Positions 1-9,944 of a stretch of 64,000 bases of DNA are shown here, piece after piece. Below the pieces are notes generated by a model, which was not told where the DNA came from, did no database searches, and worked only from the letters and a program-made list of their open reading frames with translations. The stretch lies in NCBI RefSeq assembly GCF_024347215.1, contig NZ_AP025282.1, positions 1 through 64,000 of the forward strand. Direction: 5' to 3'. Within the stretch, counting starts at the first letter, position 1; each line of letters opens with the position of its first letter. The translations under genes were made by a program, and so were the position numbers. The stretch comes from Aliamphritea ceti (GTDB lineage: Bacteria > Pseudomonadota > Gammaproteobacteria > Pseudomonadales > Balneatricaceae).

Positions 1-300
1 TATTATTTCTGTTCATAAGTTAAAAATATATTTATTAATCAATTGCTTGGTGTGTTCGTAAGTCTGAATATTAACTGTTCCTAAGCTATGTATAGTCTGG
101 TTTTTGTAATTCTTGTTCGAAAAACAGCCGATTTTGGGGACTTTAATTGCTTGAAAATCGTGCTGTAAAAAGAATTAGTAACAGCTCTATCTAACTGTGG
201 ATAAGCCCGTTCAGAACAGGTATTATCGGCTGATTATTTATAGTCGCGATATAAGAAATATCTGTGTCGCATAGGCCGCTTCGCCGTGCAAGGTTGATAT
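1..300 (+). promoter_or_regulatory. oriC-proximal / dnaA upstream region
   Basis: AT-rich non-coding DNA directly before dnaA. It holds one perfect DnaA box on the minus strand (TGTGGATAA, 196-204). It also has several degenerate box-like words of the form TGTTCNTAA near 10, 53 and 77. In related gammaproteobacteria oriC lies between rpmH and dnaA, so this is probably the dnaA-side edge of oriC plus the autoregulated dnaA promoter. The rest of the origin would lie left of the window. That this is oriC itself is inference. Confidence 0.6.
196..204 (-). promoter_or_regulatory. DnaA box (perfect)
   Basis: TGTGGATAA is the reverse complement of the consensus box TTATCCACA, about 95 bp before the dnaA start. 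It is a likely site for DnaA autoregulation or origin binding. Confidence 0.7.
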
Positions 301-1923
301 ATGTCCGTTGAGTTATGGGAACAATGCTTACAGAGTTTGCAGCAGGAGTTCCCCGCACAACAATACAATACTTGGATTCGTCCGTTAAAAGCTTCACCTG
401 AAACAACTGGTGATCTGGTTCTTTTAGCGCCGAACCGTTTTGTAAAGGACTGGGTTAATGATAAGTATCTGGGACGTATTCGTGAAATCGTCAATGCGGT
501 TTCCGGTGACATCAGCGGCAAAGTAAGTATTGATATTGCAGCTCGCGGTGCCGTTGGTTTCCGTCAGCGTCCGGCGGCACCTCAGGTGCAGCGCCCGGTA
601 AGATCAACACCGGCGCCGATGGCCCAGTTTGCTGAATCGGTTGCGCCTATCGCTCCGAGTCGCCCGACTCCTCCACCACGGCAACCGGTTGCAGCACTGC
701 CACCAGAGAATGCGCCGACTCAATTAGCAATCGATGTTGAAAATAACGGTTTTGGTGTTGTTGAGCCTCAGAGTACTTTTGTCGAAGCGACGCCGTTTAC
801 CAATGCGCCAAGTGTTGAAGAAATTGTTGCTTCTGCGCCTCTCACACCCGTACCTATGGCTAAAAACAACCGGGTTGTGGAAGTCGAAGGCGGCTTGCGT
901 CATCGTTCTAATCTCAACCAGGCATTTACCTTTAATTCGTTTGTTCAGGGTAAATCTAACCAGTTAGCGCTGGCAGCGGCGCAACAGGTTGCAGATAACC
1001 CGGGTGGTTCATATAACCCACTGTTTATATATGGTGGTGTTGGTTTAGGTAAAACCCACCTTATGCATGCTGTTGGCATGGAAATGCTGAAACGTAATCC
1101 GAATGCCAAGATTGTGTATCTGCATTCAGAGCGTTTTGTTGCCGACATGGTTAAAGCATTGCAGTTGAATGCGATTAATGACTTTAAACGTTATTACCGT
1201 TCCGTAGATGCATTACTGATTGACGATATTCAGTTCTTCGCCGGTAAAGAGCGTTCACAGGAAGAGTTTTTTCATACCTTCAATGCGCTGTTAGAAGGCG
1301 GTCAGCAGATGATTCTGACCAGCGACCGTTATCCGAAAGAAATTAACGGCGTAGAAGAACGACTGAAATCCCGCTTCGGTTGGGGTTTAACAGTTGCGAT
1401 TGAGCCACCGGAACTTGAAACCCGGGTGGCTATTTTGATGAAGAAGGCTGAAGAAGCGCAGGTTCGCCTGCCTGATGATGCTGCTTTCTTCCTGGCACAA
1501 AAAATTCGTTCTAATGTGCGCGAGCTGGAAGGTGCCCTGAAACGGGTAATTGCCAACGCGCACTTTACCGGCAACGCCATAACCACGCCGTTTATCAAAG
1601 AATCCCTTAAAGACTTGCTGGCATTGCAGGACAAACAGGTTAGTATAGATAACATCCAACGCGTGGTTGCCGAGTATTATAAGATTAAGGTGTCTGACCT
1701 GCTGTCCAAGCGTCGCAGCCGCTCAGTCGCAAGACCCCGCCAGATGGCTATGAGTCTGTCTAAAGAATTGACCAATCACAGCCTGCCTGAGATTGGAGAT
1801 GCTTTCGGCGGACGAGACCACACAACCATTTTGCATGGTTGCCGGAAGGTGGCAGAATTGCGCGAGAGTGATACGGATATAAGAGAGGATTATCAGAACC
1901 TGTTACGTCATTTAACGGCGTAG
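301..1923 (+). CDS. dnaA: Chromosomal replication initiator DnaA
   Basis: Initiator that binds DnaA boxes, melts oriC and loads DnaB. Domain I is at about residues 1-85. Domain II is an unusually long Pro/Ala-rich linker (about 88-190), which makes the protein 540 residues against 467 in E. coli. The AAA+ core has Walker A GGVGLGKTH, Walker B LLIDDIQFF and a Box VII-type arginine region. The C-terminal domain IV carries the DnaA signature (RPRQMAMSLSKEL and GGRDHTTILHG) that contacts the box. The start follows the AT-rich regulatory region, and dnaN follows 66 bp later as usual. Identification is secure. Confidence 0.98.
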   Translation: MSVELWEQCLQSLQQEFPAQQYNTWIRPLKASPETTGDLVLLAPNRFVKDWVNDKYLGRIREIVNAVSGDISGKVSIDIAARGAVGFRQRPAAPQVQRPVRSTPAPMAQFAESVAPIAPSRPTPPPRQPVAALPPENAPTQLAIDVENNGFGVVEPQSTFVEATPFTNAPSVEEIVASAPLTPVPMAKNNRVVEVEGGLRHRSNLNQAFTFNSFVQGKSNQLALAAAQQVADNPGGSYNPLFIYGGVGLGKTHLMHAVGMEMLKRNPNAKIVYLHSERFVADMVKALQLNAINDFKRYYRSVDALLIDDIQFFAGKERSQEEFFHTFNALLEGGQQMILTSDRYPKEINGVEERLKSRFGWGLTVAIEPPELETRVAILMKKAEEAQVRLPDDAAFFLAQKIRSNVRELEGALKRVIANAHFTGNAITTPFIKESLKDLLALQDKQVSIDNIQRVVAEYYKIKVSDLLSKRRSRSVARPRQMAMSLSKELTNHSLPEIGDAFGGRDHTTILHGCRKVAELRESDTDIREDYQNLLRHLTA

Positions 1924-1989
1924 TTTGCAGATTGCGACCTTTGCTCACTACAACGTGCAAGGTCTCTGATTAATTAAGGGTAGGAAAAC

Positions 1990-3093
1990 ATGAAGTTTGT
2001 TATTTCTAGAGAAGCGCTAATCAAGCCGTTGCAATTGGTTGCTGGTGTGGTTGAGCGTCGTCAGACGTTGCCAGTGCTTTCGAACATTCTACTGGTCGCC
2101 GAAGGCAATCAGCTTTCTATGACAGGTACTGACCTGGAAGTGGAGCTGGTTGGCCGGGTTGAACTGGAAGAGCCTGCTGAAGCGGGTTCTGTAACAGTTC
2201 CGGCCCGTAAGCTGATGGATATCTGTAAGTCGTTACCAGACAGTGCCATCATCGAGTTGACACTTACGGGTCAGAAAATGGTGATTAAGGCCGGTCGCAG
2301 TCGCTTTACACTGTCTACCTTGCCCGCTGCTGAATTCCCGAATGTGGAAGATAGCCCGGAAGCATTTGAACTGACTGTTTCGCAAAGCCAGGTTCGCCAT
2401 CTGATTGATCAGACAGGCTTCTCTATGGCTCAGCAGGACGTCCGTTACTACCTGAACGGTATGTTGCTGGAAGTTAGCGACAATACGTTACGTGCTGTAT
2501 CTACCGACGGTCACCGTCTGGCTACCAGTGTGACTGACGTTGAAACTAACAACACAACACCGCATCAGTTCATCGTGCCGCGTAAAGGTATTTTGGAACT
2601 GGCGCGTTTGTTACAGGGCGGCGATGAAGAAGTGCGTCTGGTTGTTGGTGCTAATCATATCCGTGCACATGCCGGTGATTTCACCTTCACCTCTAAGTTA
2701 GTTGACGGTAAATTCCCTGATTATCAGCGTGTTATCCCACAGGGTGGCGATAAGTTCATGTTGGGTACTCGTCAGGAACTGCGCCAGGTTTTCAGCCGTA
2801 TTGCGATTCTGTCGAATGAAAAATACCGCGGTGTACGTTTATCTCTGACCAGCGGCTACCTGCAGGTTATGGCAAATAACCCAGAGCAGGAAGAAGCAGA
2901 AGAAACAGTTGCAGTGGATTACGACGGTGACAGCCTGGAAATTGGCTTCAACGTTAACTACCTGCTGGACGTGTTGTCGATCGTGAACTCTGAAGTTGTG
3001 CGGTTCACCTTATCTGATTCTAACAGCAGTGCGCTGGTAGAAGGCCTGGACGACGGCGGTTCTCTGTTTGTTGTTATGCCAATGCGTATGTAA
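1990..3093 (+). CDS. dnaN: DNA polymerase III beta sliding clamp
   Basis: Ring-shaped processivity clamp of the replicative polymerase. At 367 residues it has the normal length, and it carries the three repeated clamp domains (start MKFVISREALIKPLQ, end VVMPMRM, the typical C-terminal cleft residues). A good ribosome site, GGGTAGGAAAAC, precedes the ATG. It lies between dnaA and recF and is probably co-transcribed with them. The dnaN-recF gap (3094-3174) contains a GGCCAC/GTGGCC hairpin without a T-run. That is more likely an mRNA structure than a terminator. Confidence 0.98.
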   Translation: MKFVISREALIKPLQLVAGVVERRQTLPVLSNILLVAEGNQLSMTGTDLEVELVGRVELEEPAEAGSVTVPARKLMDICKSLPDSAIIELTLTGQKMVIKAGRSRFTLSTLPAAEFPNVEDSPEAFELTVSQSQVRHLIDQTGFSMAQQDVRYYLNGMLLEVSDNTLRAVSTDGHRLATSVTDVETNNTTPHQFIVPRKGILELARLLQGGDEEVRLVVGANHIRAHAGDFTFTSKLVDGKFPDYQRVIPQGGDKFMLGTRQELRQVFSRIAILSNEKYRGVRLSLTSGYLQVMANNPEQEEAEETVAVDYDGDSLEIGFNVNYLLDVLSIVNSEVVRFTLSDSNSSALVEGLDDGGSLFVVMPMRM

Positions 3094-3174
3094 TACCTGT
3101 TGGCCACTGCAGCAATGGTTGCGGTGGCCGCTATATCTTCTTTATATGTTTGAGATCACCAGCCCCCCGCGCCT

Positions 3175-4278
3175 ATGCCCTTAACCACTCTCAAGGTGCA
3201 GCAGGTACGCAACCTCGCTGACGTTAGATTTACCCCTTCACCGCATATCAATATTGTTTATGGCGCCAATGGCAGTGGCAAAAGCAGCCTGTTGGAAGCG
3301 ATTCATATTCTTGGCCTGACCCGCTCGTTCAGAACCAATAAGTTGCGGCATCTGATTAGCAGTGGTGCCGAACAGTGTCTGGTATTTGCTGAGCTGGATG
3401 CAATGGCAACTGGTACGACACAGGCACTAGGCGTTGAACGGAACCTGGAAGGTGTTAGCCGGATGCGTTATGCCGGCGCTGATATTGATTTAACTACTCT
3501 GGCAGAGCTACTGCCTATTCAGGTGATTAACTCTGAAACCTTCCAGATTTTGGAAGGCAGTCCGTCAATTCGACGGGCATTTATTGATTGGGGCGTGTTT
3601 CATACAGATCCAATGTTTATTCGCCTGTGGAGAGGCTTTAAAAGAGTCTTAAAACAGCGTAATTCTTTGCTGAAATATGGTAAAATCGATCCTTCAATGC
3701 GCCAGATATGGGACCGTGAATTAGTCACCTATTCTGTGCAGCTGAACAGCCTGAGGGAAGACTATCTGGCATTGCTAAAACCTGAGTTTGATCAGGTGCT
3801 TGCAGGCCTGTTACCGAACCTTGAAATAGAGCTTGGTTTCAGTTGTGGCTGGGATCAGAAGCGCGGTCTGGATGAAGTTCTGGCAGACAATTTAGTGCGT
3901 GACCGGAAACAGGGTTTTACCAGTGCCGGGCCGCAGCGGGCTGATCTTAGGGTTAAGGCCGACGGGCATAATGCTGCAGAGCGGCTTTCCCGGGGTCAGA
4001 AGAAGATTGTTGTCAGCGCGTTAAAGCTGGCGCAAGGCGCATTATTTTATAAGCTTAACAGCCGTGCCTGTGTGTATTTGATTGATGATTTACCCTCAGA
4101 GTTGGACGATCATCACTGCCGGTTGTTTTGTCAGTATTTAGAGAAAAGCAGTAATCAGTGTTTTATCACCTGCGTGGATAAAACAACATTGAGCGAGTTT
4201 TGGTCTCAGGAGACTCAGGTGAGTTTTCATGAGATACATCAGGGTGAGTTTATCACCCAGGATCAGGAGATTTTATGA
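3175..4278 (+). CDS. recF: DNA replication and repair protein RecF
   Basis: SMC-like ATPase that helps load RecA at gaps. Walker A GANGSGKSS is near residue 30, the ABC-type signature region is LSRGQKK, and the Walker B-type segment LIDDLPSELD is near residue 305. At 367 residues it has the family length. Its stop overlaps the gyrB start by four bases (ATGA), showing translational coupling. Fourth position in the dnaA-dnaN-recF-gyrB block leaves no doubt about identity. Confidence 0.97.
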   Translation: MPLTTLKVQQVRNLADVRFTPSPHINIVYGANGSGKSSLLEAIHILGLTRSFRTNKLRHLISSGAEQCLVFAELDAMATGTTQALGVERNLEGVSRMRYAGADIDLTTLAELLPIQVINSETFQILEGSPSIRRAFIDWGVFHTDPMFIRLWRGFKRVLKQRNSLLKYGKIDPSMRQIWDRELVTYSVQLNSLREDYLALLKPEFDQVLAGLLPNLEIELGFSCGWDQKRGLDEVLADNLVRDRKQGFTSAGPQRADLRVKADGHNAAERLSRGQKKIVVSALKLAQGALFYKLNSRACVYLIDDLPSELDDHHCRLFCQYLEKSSNQCFITCVDKTTLSEFWSQETQVSFHEIHQGEFITQDQEIL

Positions 4279-6692
4279 GCGAGCAGGAATACGATTCTTC
4301 CAGTATCAAGGTTCTTAAGGGCCTTGATGCGGTTCGTAAGCGCCCGGGTATGTATATTGGCGATACTGACGATGGCAGCGGTTTGCACCACATGGTATTT
4401 GAGATCGTCGATAACTCCATTGACGAAGCCCTGGCCGGTTATTGTAGTGAAGTTAGGGTAGTTATCCATGCTGACGAAAGTGTCAGTGTGTCGGATAACG
4501 GCCGTGGTATCCCTACTGATATCCATGAAGAAGAAGGTGTGTCTGCTGCAGAAGTTATCATGACGGTGTTACATGCCGGTGGTAAGTTCGATGATAACTC
4601 CTATAAAGTATCCGGTGGTCTTCACGGTGTAGGTGTTTCTGTTGTAAATGCCCTCTCCTCAAAGCTGAAGCTGACCATTCGCCGTAATGGTGAAGTCCAT
4701 GAGCAAACGTATCGCCATGGTGAGCCTGATGAGCCGCTCAAGGTTGTTGGTCAGACTGAAACTTCTGGTACTTTATGCCGTTTCTGGCCATCAGAAGATA
4801 CGTTTAAGAACATCGAGTTTAAATTCGATTTACTGGCTAAACGTTTGCGTGAACTTTCCTTCCTGAATTCCGGTGTTGCGATTCGTCTGATTGATGAGCG
4901 TAGCGGTGCTGAAGAACTGTTTGCCTATGAAGGTGGCCTGGGGTCTTTTGTTGAGTTCCTGAACAACAACAAATCACCTATCAATAAAATGTTTCATTTC
5001 AATACTACGCATGAAAATGGAGTAGGTGTTGAAGTGGCAATGCAGTGGAATGATAGCTTCCAGGAAAGTATTCACTGCTTTACTAACAACATTCCACAGC
5101 GTGATGGTGGTGCTCACCTGTCTGGTTTCCGGACCGCACTGACCCGTGGTTTGAATACTTATATTGAAAGTGAAAAGCTCAATAAAACCGGTAAAACCAG
5201 CACGACAGGTGATGATTGCCGTGAAGGTCTGACTGCGATTATTTCAGTTAAAGTACCTGATCCTAAGTTTTCGTCTCAGACCAAAGATAAGCTGGTTTCT
5301 TCGGAAGTAAAAACGGCTGTTGAGCAGGCAATGTATGAATTGCTGAATGACTTCCTACAGGAAAACCCACAGGATGCCAAAGCAGTTGTTACTAAGATGA
5401 TTGATGCGGCCCGGGCCCGTGAAGCGGCGCGTAAAGCCCGTGAAATGACCCGCCGTAAAGGCGCGCTGGATATTGCAGGCTTGCCAGGTAAACTGGCGGA
5501 TTGTCAGGAAAAAGATCCGGCCCTTTCTGAAATTTACCTGGTGGAGGGTGACTCAGCTGGCGGATCAGCCAAGCAGGGTCGTAACCGTCGAACTCAGGCT
5601 ATCCTGCCGCTTAAAGGTAAGATACTTAACGTTGAAAAAGCCCGCTTCGATAAGATGCTGTCATCTGCTGAAGTGGGTACCCTGATTACCGCGTTAGGTA
5701 CAGGCATCGGCCGGGAAGAATTTAACCCTGATAAACTGCGTTATCATCAGATCATCATCATGACCGATGCCGACGTGGATGGCTCGCACATCCGTACTCT
5801 GCTACTGACGTTCTTCTTCCGTCAAATGCCGGAAATCATCGAGCGCGGACATGTGTATATTGCACAGCCACCCTTGTATAAGATTAAAAAAGGTAAGCAG
5901 GAACAATACCTTAAAGACGATGATGCGTTAGATAATTATTTGCTTCAAGGCGCGCTGGACGGTGCTTCTATGCACGTGAATACTGATGCACCGGGTATTT
6001 CAGGCCCGGGACTGGAAGATGTCGTAACCCAGTATCGCAAAGTTGACCGTATGATTGCCCGCCTGTCACGGATTTATCCTGAGCCTATTCTGCGTCAGAT
6101 GGTGTATACCAAGCGCCTTAACGAAGCAGATATGCGTGATGATCAGAAAGTATCCGAATGGATAGATTTGGTTTGTGACGGCCTTGGCGATTCGCTTGAT
6201 GGCGGTGATGTTTACACCAGTGGCGCTCACGAAGACAAGGAACATGAAGGCGTATTCCTGCCGGAAGTAAACGTTCTGCAGCACGGTGTTAACAACAAGT
6301 ACCTGTTCGATCAGACCTTCTTTGAATCAAAAGACTACGCATCGCTGACCGCTTTGGGTGAGACTTTAAATGGCCTGCTGGAAGAAACTGCTTACTTCAA
6401 GCGTGGTGAACGTACGCTGGAAACCACAGACTTCTCTCAGGGCCTTAACTGGCTGATGGATCTGTCTAAACGTGGCCACAGCATCCAACGCTATAAGGGT
6501 TTAGGTGAGATGAACCCTGATCAGCTGTGGGAAACCACAATGGATCCGGATGTTCGCCGTATGCTGCAGGTAACAATCGATGATGCGATTGGTGCGGATC
6601 AGCTATTTACTACCCTGATGGGTGATGAAGTAGAACCGCGTCGTAACTTCATCGAAACCAATGCGCTGAATGTCTCTAATCTTGATTTCTGA
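4275..6692 (+). CDS. gyrB: DNA gyrase subunit B
   Basis: ATPase subunit of the type II topoisomerase that introduces negative supercoils. At 805 residues it is the usual gammaproteobacterial length. The GHKL ATPase region has VDNSIDEALAG and GGLHGVGVSVVNAL. The TOPRIM region has EGDSAGGSAKQGRNR and DADVDGSHIRTL. The C-terminal tail is RRNFIETNAL. It overlaps recF by four bases. A palindromic repeat starts eight bases after its stop, followed by a strong terminator at 6802-6829. Confidence 0.99.
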   Translation: MSEQEYDSSSIKVLKGLDAVRKRPGMYIGDTDDGSGLHHMVFEIVDNSIDEALAGYCSEVRVVIHADESVSVSDNGRGIPTDIHEEEGVSAAEVIMTVLHAGGKFDDNSYKVSGGLHGVGVSVVNALSSKLKLTIRRNGEVHEQTYRHGEPDEPLKVVGQTETSGTLCRFWPSEDTFKNIEFKFDLLAKRLRELSFLNSGVAIRLIDERSGAEELFAYEGGLGSFVEFLNNNKSPINKMFHFNTTHENGVGVEVAMQWNDSFQESIHCFTNNIPQRDGGAHLSGFRTALTRGLNTYIESEKLNKTGKTSTTGDDCREGLTAIISVKVPDPKFSSQTKDKLVSSEVKTAVEQAMYELLNDFLQENPQDAKAVVTKMIDAARAREAARKAREMTRRKGALDIAGLPGKLADCQEKDPALSEIYLVEGDSAGGSAKQGRNRRTQAILPLKGKILNVEKARFDKMLSSAEVGTLITALGTGIGREEFNPDKLRYHQIIIMTDADVDGSHIRTLLLTFFFRQMPEIIERGHVYIAQPPLYKIKKGKQEQYLKDDDALDNYLLQGALDGASMHVNTDAPGISGPGLEDVVTQYRKVDRMIARLSRIYPEPILRQMVYTKRLNEADMRDDQKVSEWIDLVCDGLGDSLDGGDVYTSGAHEDKEHEGVFLPEVNVLQHGVNNKYLFDQTFFESKDYASLTALGETLNGLLEETAYFKRGERTLETTDFSQGLNWLMDLSKRGHSIQRYKGLGEMNPDQLWETTMDPDVRRMLQVTIDDAIGADQLFTTLMGDEVEPRRNFIETNALNVSNLDF

Positions 6693-6700
6693 TGCTCTGT

Positions 6701-6767
6701 GTCGAATCTCATATAGCGTGAAACAGTGAAGCCAGGAAATACGGGGCCGTTTCATCCTATGTGAGAT
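6701..6767 (+). repeat. 67-bp palindromic repeat, copy 1
   Basis: This stretch matches the reverse complement of 10012-10078 at 58 of 67 positions with no gaps (aligned by hand). Each copy is itself palindromic: AATCTCATATAGCGTGAAAC at one end pairs with GTTTCATCCTATGTGAGATT at the other (17 of 20). It could fold into a cruciform or RNA hairpin like a MITE or REP-type intergenic repeat. No transposase is nearby. Confidence 0.8.
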
Positions 6768-6801
6768 TTGGATACTCTGAGATTCAAATAAGTAAATGTC
6801 T

Positions 6802-6829
6802 AAAAAAGCAGCCTATTGGCTGCTTTTTT
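6802..6829 (+). terminator. Rho-independent terminator after gyrB
   Basis: Stem AAAAAAGCAGCC, loop TATT, stem GGCTGCTTTTTT. It is strong in both orientations, so it can end gyrB on the plus strand and limit read-through from the minus-strand hydrolase. Confidence 0.9.
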
Positions 6830-6950
6830 GTTATCGGTATTGTCAATTACAGTGGGTGACAGTTGTGTTTACTTACCAATCGATAATATTTTAATTCCTG
6901 ACTGAATATATCTAGGTAGTAAGGGGGTAGCCTGTGCGCTGCTCTCCCGG

Positions 6951-8000
6951 TTATTGCTTAATCATACTGAGTGAATTATCAGAAAATTGATAAGGTATGC
7001 CTATCTCAAGTGCGATGAATCCGGATGATTTTATTCCTGCATCAGCTTTGGCTTTTTCGAGCCGTTTAACAGGTTCGTTAAATGGTTCTGCGCTCAGCTG
7101 GAAGGTTCCGTAATGCATTGCAACAGAGACCTCAGCTTGAAGCTCAGTATGAGCCTGAACCGCTTCTTCGGGATTCATATGTACAGATTTAAAAAATTTT
7201 CTTGGTGCGTATGCCCCAATCGGTAAAAAAGCGATATCAATTGGCCCGAAATGCTCAAAAGTTCTTTGATAGTGATCGGAATAGCCACTGTCGCCACCAA
7301 AATAGATTTTCTGATCATTGATTTCCAGCATATAGCTACCCCACAAGGTAGTATTTCGGTCAAATAATGAACGGCCGGAAAAATGCTGAACGTCTAGAAA
7401 CCATATCTTAAAGTTTTCCTCAACCTGTGATGAATGCCACCAGTCTAACTCCGTAATTTTAGTAGAACCTTTTAGTCGCTTACCCACACCTAAGCCCGCA
7501 TAAATTTTAGGATCATCCCTGTGTATTAATTTCTTAATAGAATTTAAATCCAAATGGTCATAGTGATCGTGGCTGATAATGACCATATCGATCGGAGGTA
7601 AGTCATCGAGCGCTATTCCGGGTGTGTGAATCCGTTTCGGACCTATAAATGATAAAGGGCTGGTACGCGCTGAAAAAACCGGGTCTGTTAATATGTTGAA
7701 ACCTGCGGACTGAATCAGAAAGGTGGCGTGATTTATAAAAGTAATTCTTGTTTCATTTTCTGAGGTTCTGCTGAGAGGTGATTTATCTTCAGCAACTTTT
7801 AGCTCTTCGGGCCACTCAGCCCTTCCTGTCTCAGATGTAAGGTTCCCCCAGACAACTTCCCAGAAAGAATGCATTTTCACGGTATGAACGTTTTCAAATA
7901 TACCATTCTTCATGTTTTTTGATTGGTAGGGCGCATTCATACTATTGGAACCACAGGCAATAATTAAAAAAGATAAGAAAATAATGCTGATTTGCTTCAT
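6951..8000 (-). CDS. Metallo-beta-lactamase-fold hydrolase, predicted lipoprotein (UlaG/NAPE-PLD-like)
   Basis: The 349-residue protein begins with a lipoprotein signal; the lipobox LIIAC puts the lipidated cysteine at residue 16, so it is probably membrane-anchored in the envelope. The metal-binding HxHxDH motif appears as SHDHYDHLD, with later ligands in GGDSGYSDH and a conserved HYGTF near the C-terminus. Family members cleave phosphodiester or lactone bonds (NAPE-PLD, UlaG), and the substrate here is unknown. It is the last gene, on the minus strand, of the segment bracketed by the inverted 67-bp repeats. Confidence 0.85.
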   Translation of the reverse strand: MKQISIIFLSFLIIACGSNSMNAPYQSKNMKNGIFENVHTVKMHSFWEVVWGNLTSETGRAEWPEELKVAEDKSPLSRTSENETRITFINHATFLIQSAGFNILTDPVFSARTSPLSFIGPKRIHTPGIALDDLPPIDMVIISHDHYDHLDLNSIKKLIHRDDPKIYAGLGVGKRLKGSTKITELDWWHSSQVEENFKIWFLDVQHFSGRSLFDRNTTLWGSYMLEINDQKIYFGGDSGYSDHYQRTFEHFGPIDIAFLPIGAYAPRKFFKSVHMNPEEAVQAHTELQAEVSVAMHYGTFQLSAEPFNEPVKRLEKAKADAGIKSSGFIALEIGIPYQFSDNSLSMIKQ

Positions 8001-8090
8001 AGATATATCGAATTAGTAAATTGAGAAACACTGCGAAGTGTTGCACTTAATGTAGGTAAGGGTTTGTGAAAGAGAGACCGACATTATGTT

Positions 8091-8843
8091 TCACTGACTT
8101 AAAGCAATGGCATCCGGGCCTGCGGGTAAGCGTACCGGGCAGCTATGGCTGGATACCGCATACCATATAGCATTAACAACATCTTCGGGCTTAGTGAGTT
8201 CCTGTTGAGACATTTCCTGTTGAAACTCGCCGGTTACCTGTTTCAGGAGTGCGTTGTACTCACTTGTAGGCCCTTCTGCTTTTGAAATTTCATCCCGTGC
8301 GCTTTGACCAAAGCTGGTTGAAGGGGAAAGGCCAGGAATGATAAGCACAGTACGAATACCTAATGGTTCCAGCTCCAGTGCCAGACATTCGGTATATGTA
8401 TTTACCGCCGCTTTACTGGCTGTATAGGCAGACATAAAAGTGAGTGGTTTTAATGTTGTGCTTGACGATAGATTTATGATCGTACCGGATTTTCTTTTCC
8501 GCATTTGTGGTAACACTTCACGGATCATATTAAATGTGCCGAAGGAATTGGTATTAAATAGTTTTTCAACGGTTTCATTTGGCGTATTTTCAAACGGCGC
8601 CATATACCCTATACCGGCATTGTTTATCAGTACATCTATTTCACCAGCGTCTTTTACTGCACATCTGATACTGTTTTGATCAGTTACATCTAAGGGTAAA
8701 ATCCGCAGGCGGTTAGATTCCGGGAATAGTGAGTAATCGGGCTTACGCATCGTTGCTATAACAAACCATCCCTGTTTGAGGAAGAAGTGTGCAGTTTCCA
8801 GTCCAAAACCGGAAGAACAGCCCGTTATCATTACAGTGTTCAT
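8091..8843 (-). CDS. Short-chain dehydrogenase/reductase (SDR)
   Basis: Classical SDR of 250 residues. The Rossmann motif TGCSSGFG is near the N-terminus, followed by NNAGIG and catalytic YTASK. The start is placed at MNTVMITG because the upstream in-frame extension is a hydrophobic stretch unlike the family. The NAD(P)-dependent oxidoreductase substrate cannot be told from sequence. The divergent AraC gene starts about 100 bp away and is a plausible regulator. It shares the repeat-bracketed segment with the hydrolase lipoprotein. Confidence 0.87.
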   Translation of the reverse strand: MNTVMITGCSSGFGLETAHFFLKQGWFVIATMRKPDYSLFPESNRLRILPLDVTDQNSIRCAVKDAGEIDVLINNAGIGYMAPFENTPNETVEKLFNTNSFGTFNMIREVLPQMRKRKSGTIINLSSSTTLKPLTFMSAYTASKAAVNTYTECLALELEPLGIRTVLIIPGLSPSTSFGQSARDEISKAEGPTSEYNALLKQVTGEFQQEMSQQELTKPEDVVNAIWYAVSSHSCPVRLPAGPDAIALSQ

Positions 8844-8945
8844 GATGATGTAACCTGTGAATAGTATGAATATTAAACAAAGATAGAGATGTAGTAGCAA
8901 ACTTTCTATAATGAAAAGTCCTTATTGTTTTATCAGGAGTCCGGT

Positions 8946-9875
8946 TTGGCTGATCCGCTGTCTGATATTATTTCTTTACTGCGTCCTGGGATTCTTGAAG
9001 CAAAGTATCTGGAGGCATCTGAAGCATTTTCAGTATGTCGTGATGATTTGAAAGGACCGTTTTATTGCATGCTTATAGAGGGTAATGCGTGCCTGGAAGT
9101 CAGAGGTTCAGAACCTGTAGAACTCCAGTCCGGCGACTTTTTTCTGATACCAAATGTGACGTCTTTCACATATTCCAGCCTTGTTCCTTCTCATCAGCCG
9201 AACGTTCAGGCTATTCCCGTTCTGCATGAGGATGGTGTTCACCGTATCGGAGCAAAGGGCGTGAAGGTTCACCTGAGACAGTTAATGGGGTATTGCCAGT
9301 TTGCCAGCTCTGACGCTCATATACTGTTGTCCCTGCTTCCGGAACTGATTGTTGTACGCGATTCGAAACGGCTCGAAATGTTGGCCAAAATGGTCAGAGA
9401 GGAAATAAGCACGATTCTTCCCGCCAGGGATACAGTCATTGATCATCTGCTGCAGCTACTTCTGATTGAGGCGTTCAGGTTTCATGCTGAAATAGACAGT
9501 AATGAAGGGCTGTTTAAAGGTCTGGCCGATTCCCGAATTCGTATTGCGTTACATGCAATGCATGATAAGCCGGAATATCCCTGGTCAATTAAAGGTCTGG
9601 CGTCCGAAGCAGGCATGTCCCGATCAGTTTTCTTTAAGCAATTTCGAAACTTGCTGGGTGTGACACCGATGATGTATCTGCTCAACTGGAGAATGACATT
9701 GGCGAAGCATTTCCTGAATCGTGGTGAGGAAAGCGTGTCGGAAATTGCCTATAAACTTGGATACGGGTCAGCCAGTGCATTCAGTACGGCTTTTACACGT
9801 TATGTCGGGCATGCGCCTTCTCGTTACAGAGAACTTATGGGTTTTAATCATATGGATGAACACTTAGCTAAGTAA
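8946..9875 (+). CDS. AraC-family transcriptional regulator (cupin-type sensor)
   Basis: N-terminal cupin-like sensor domain (about residues 10-190) and C-terminal AraC double helix-turn-helix (about 200-300, with PWSIKGLASEAGMSRSVFFK and the second helix SVSEIAYKLGYGSASAFSTAF). The start is set at TTG 8946 because AGGAG lies six bases upstream (8935-8939); an earlier TTG at 8925 lacks such a site. It diverges from the SDR gene, so regulation of that gene is likely but inferred. The effector is unknown. Confidence 0.88.
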   Translation: MADPLSDIISLLRPGILEAKYLEASEAFSVCRDDLKGPFYCMLIEGNACLEVRGSEPVELQSGDFFLIPNVTSFTYSSLVPSHQPNVQAIPVLHEDGVHRIGAKGVKVHLRQLMGYCQFASSDAHILLSLLPELIVVRDSKRLEMLAKMVREEISTILPARDTVIDHLLQLLLIEAFRFHAEIDSNEGLFKGLADSRIRIALHAMHDKPEYPWSIKGLASEAGMSRSVFFKQFRNLLGVTPMMYLLNWRMTLAKHFLNRGEESVSEIAYKLGYGSASAFSTAFTRYVGHAPSRYRELMGFNHMDEHLAK

Positions 9876-9944
9876 TGTTGGTTTTCCTCTATTCAATCGT
9901 ATTGAACCATTACCTTCGTTCGACTCTGGTGAGTGATTTTTAAG

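Noticed and set aside
3101..3128. Terminator between dnaN and recF
   Set aside because: The hairpin has no T-run and recF-gyrB are expected to be read through from dnaA-dnaN, so no terminator is called.
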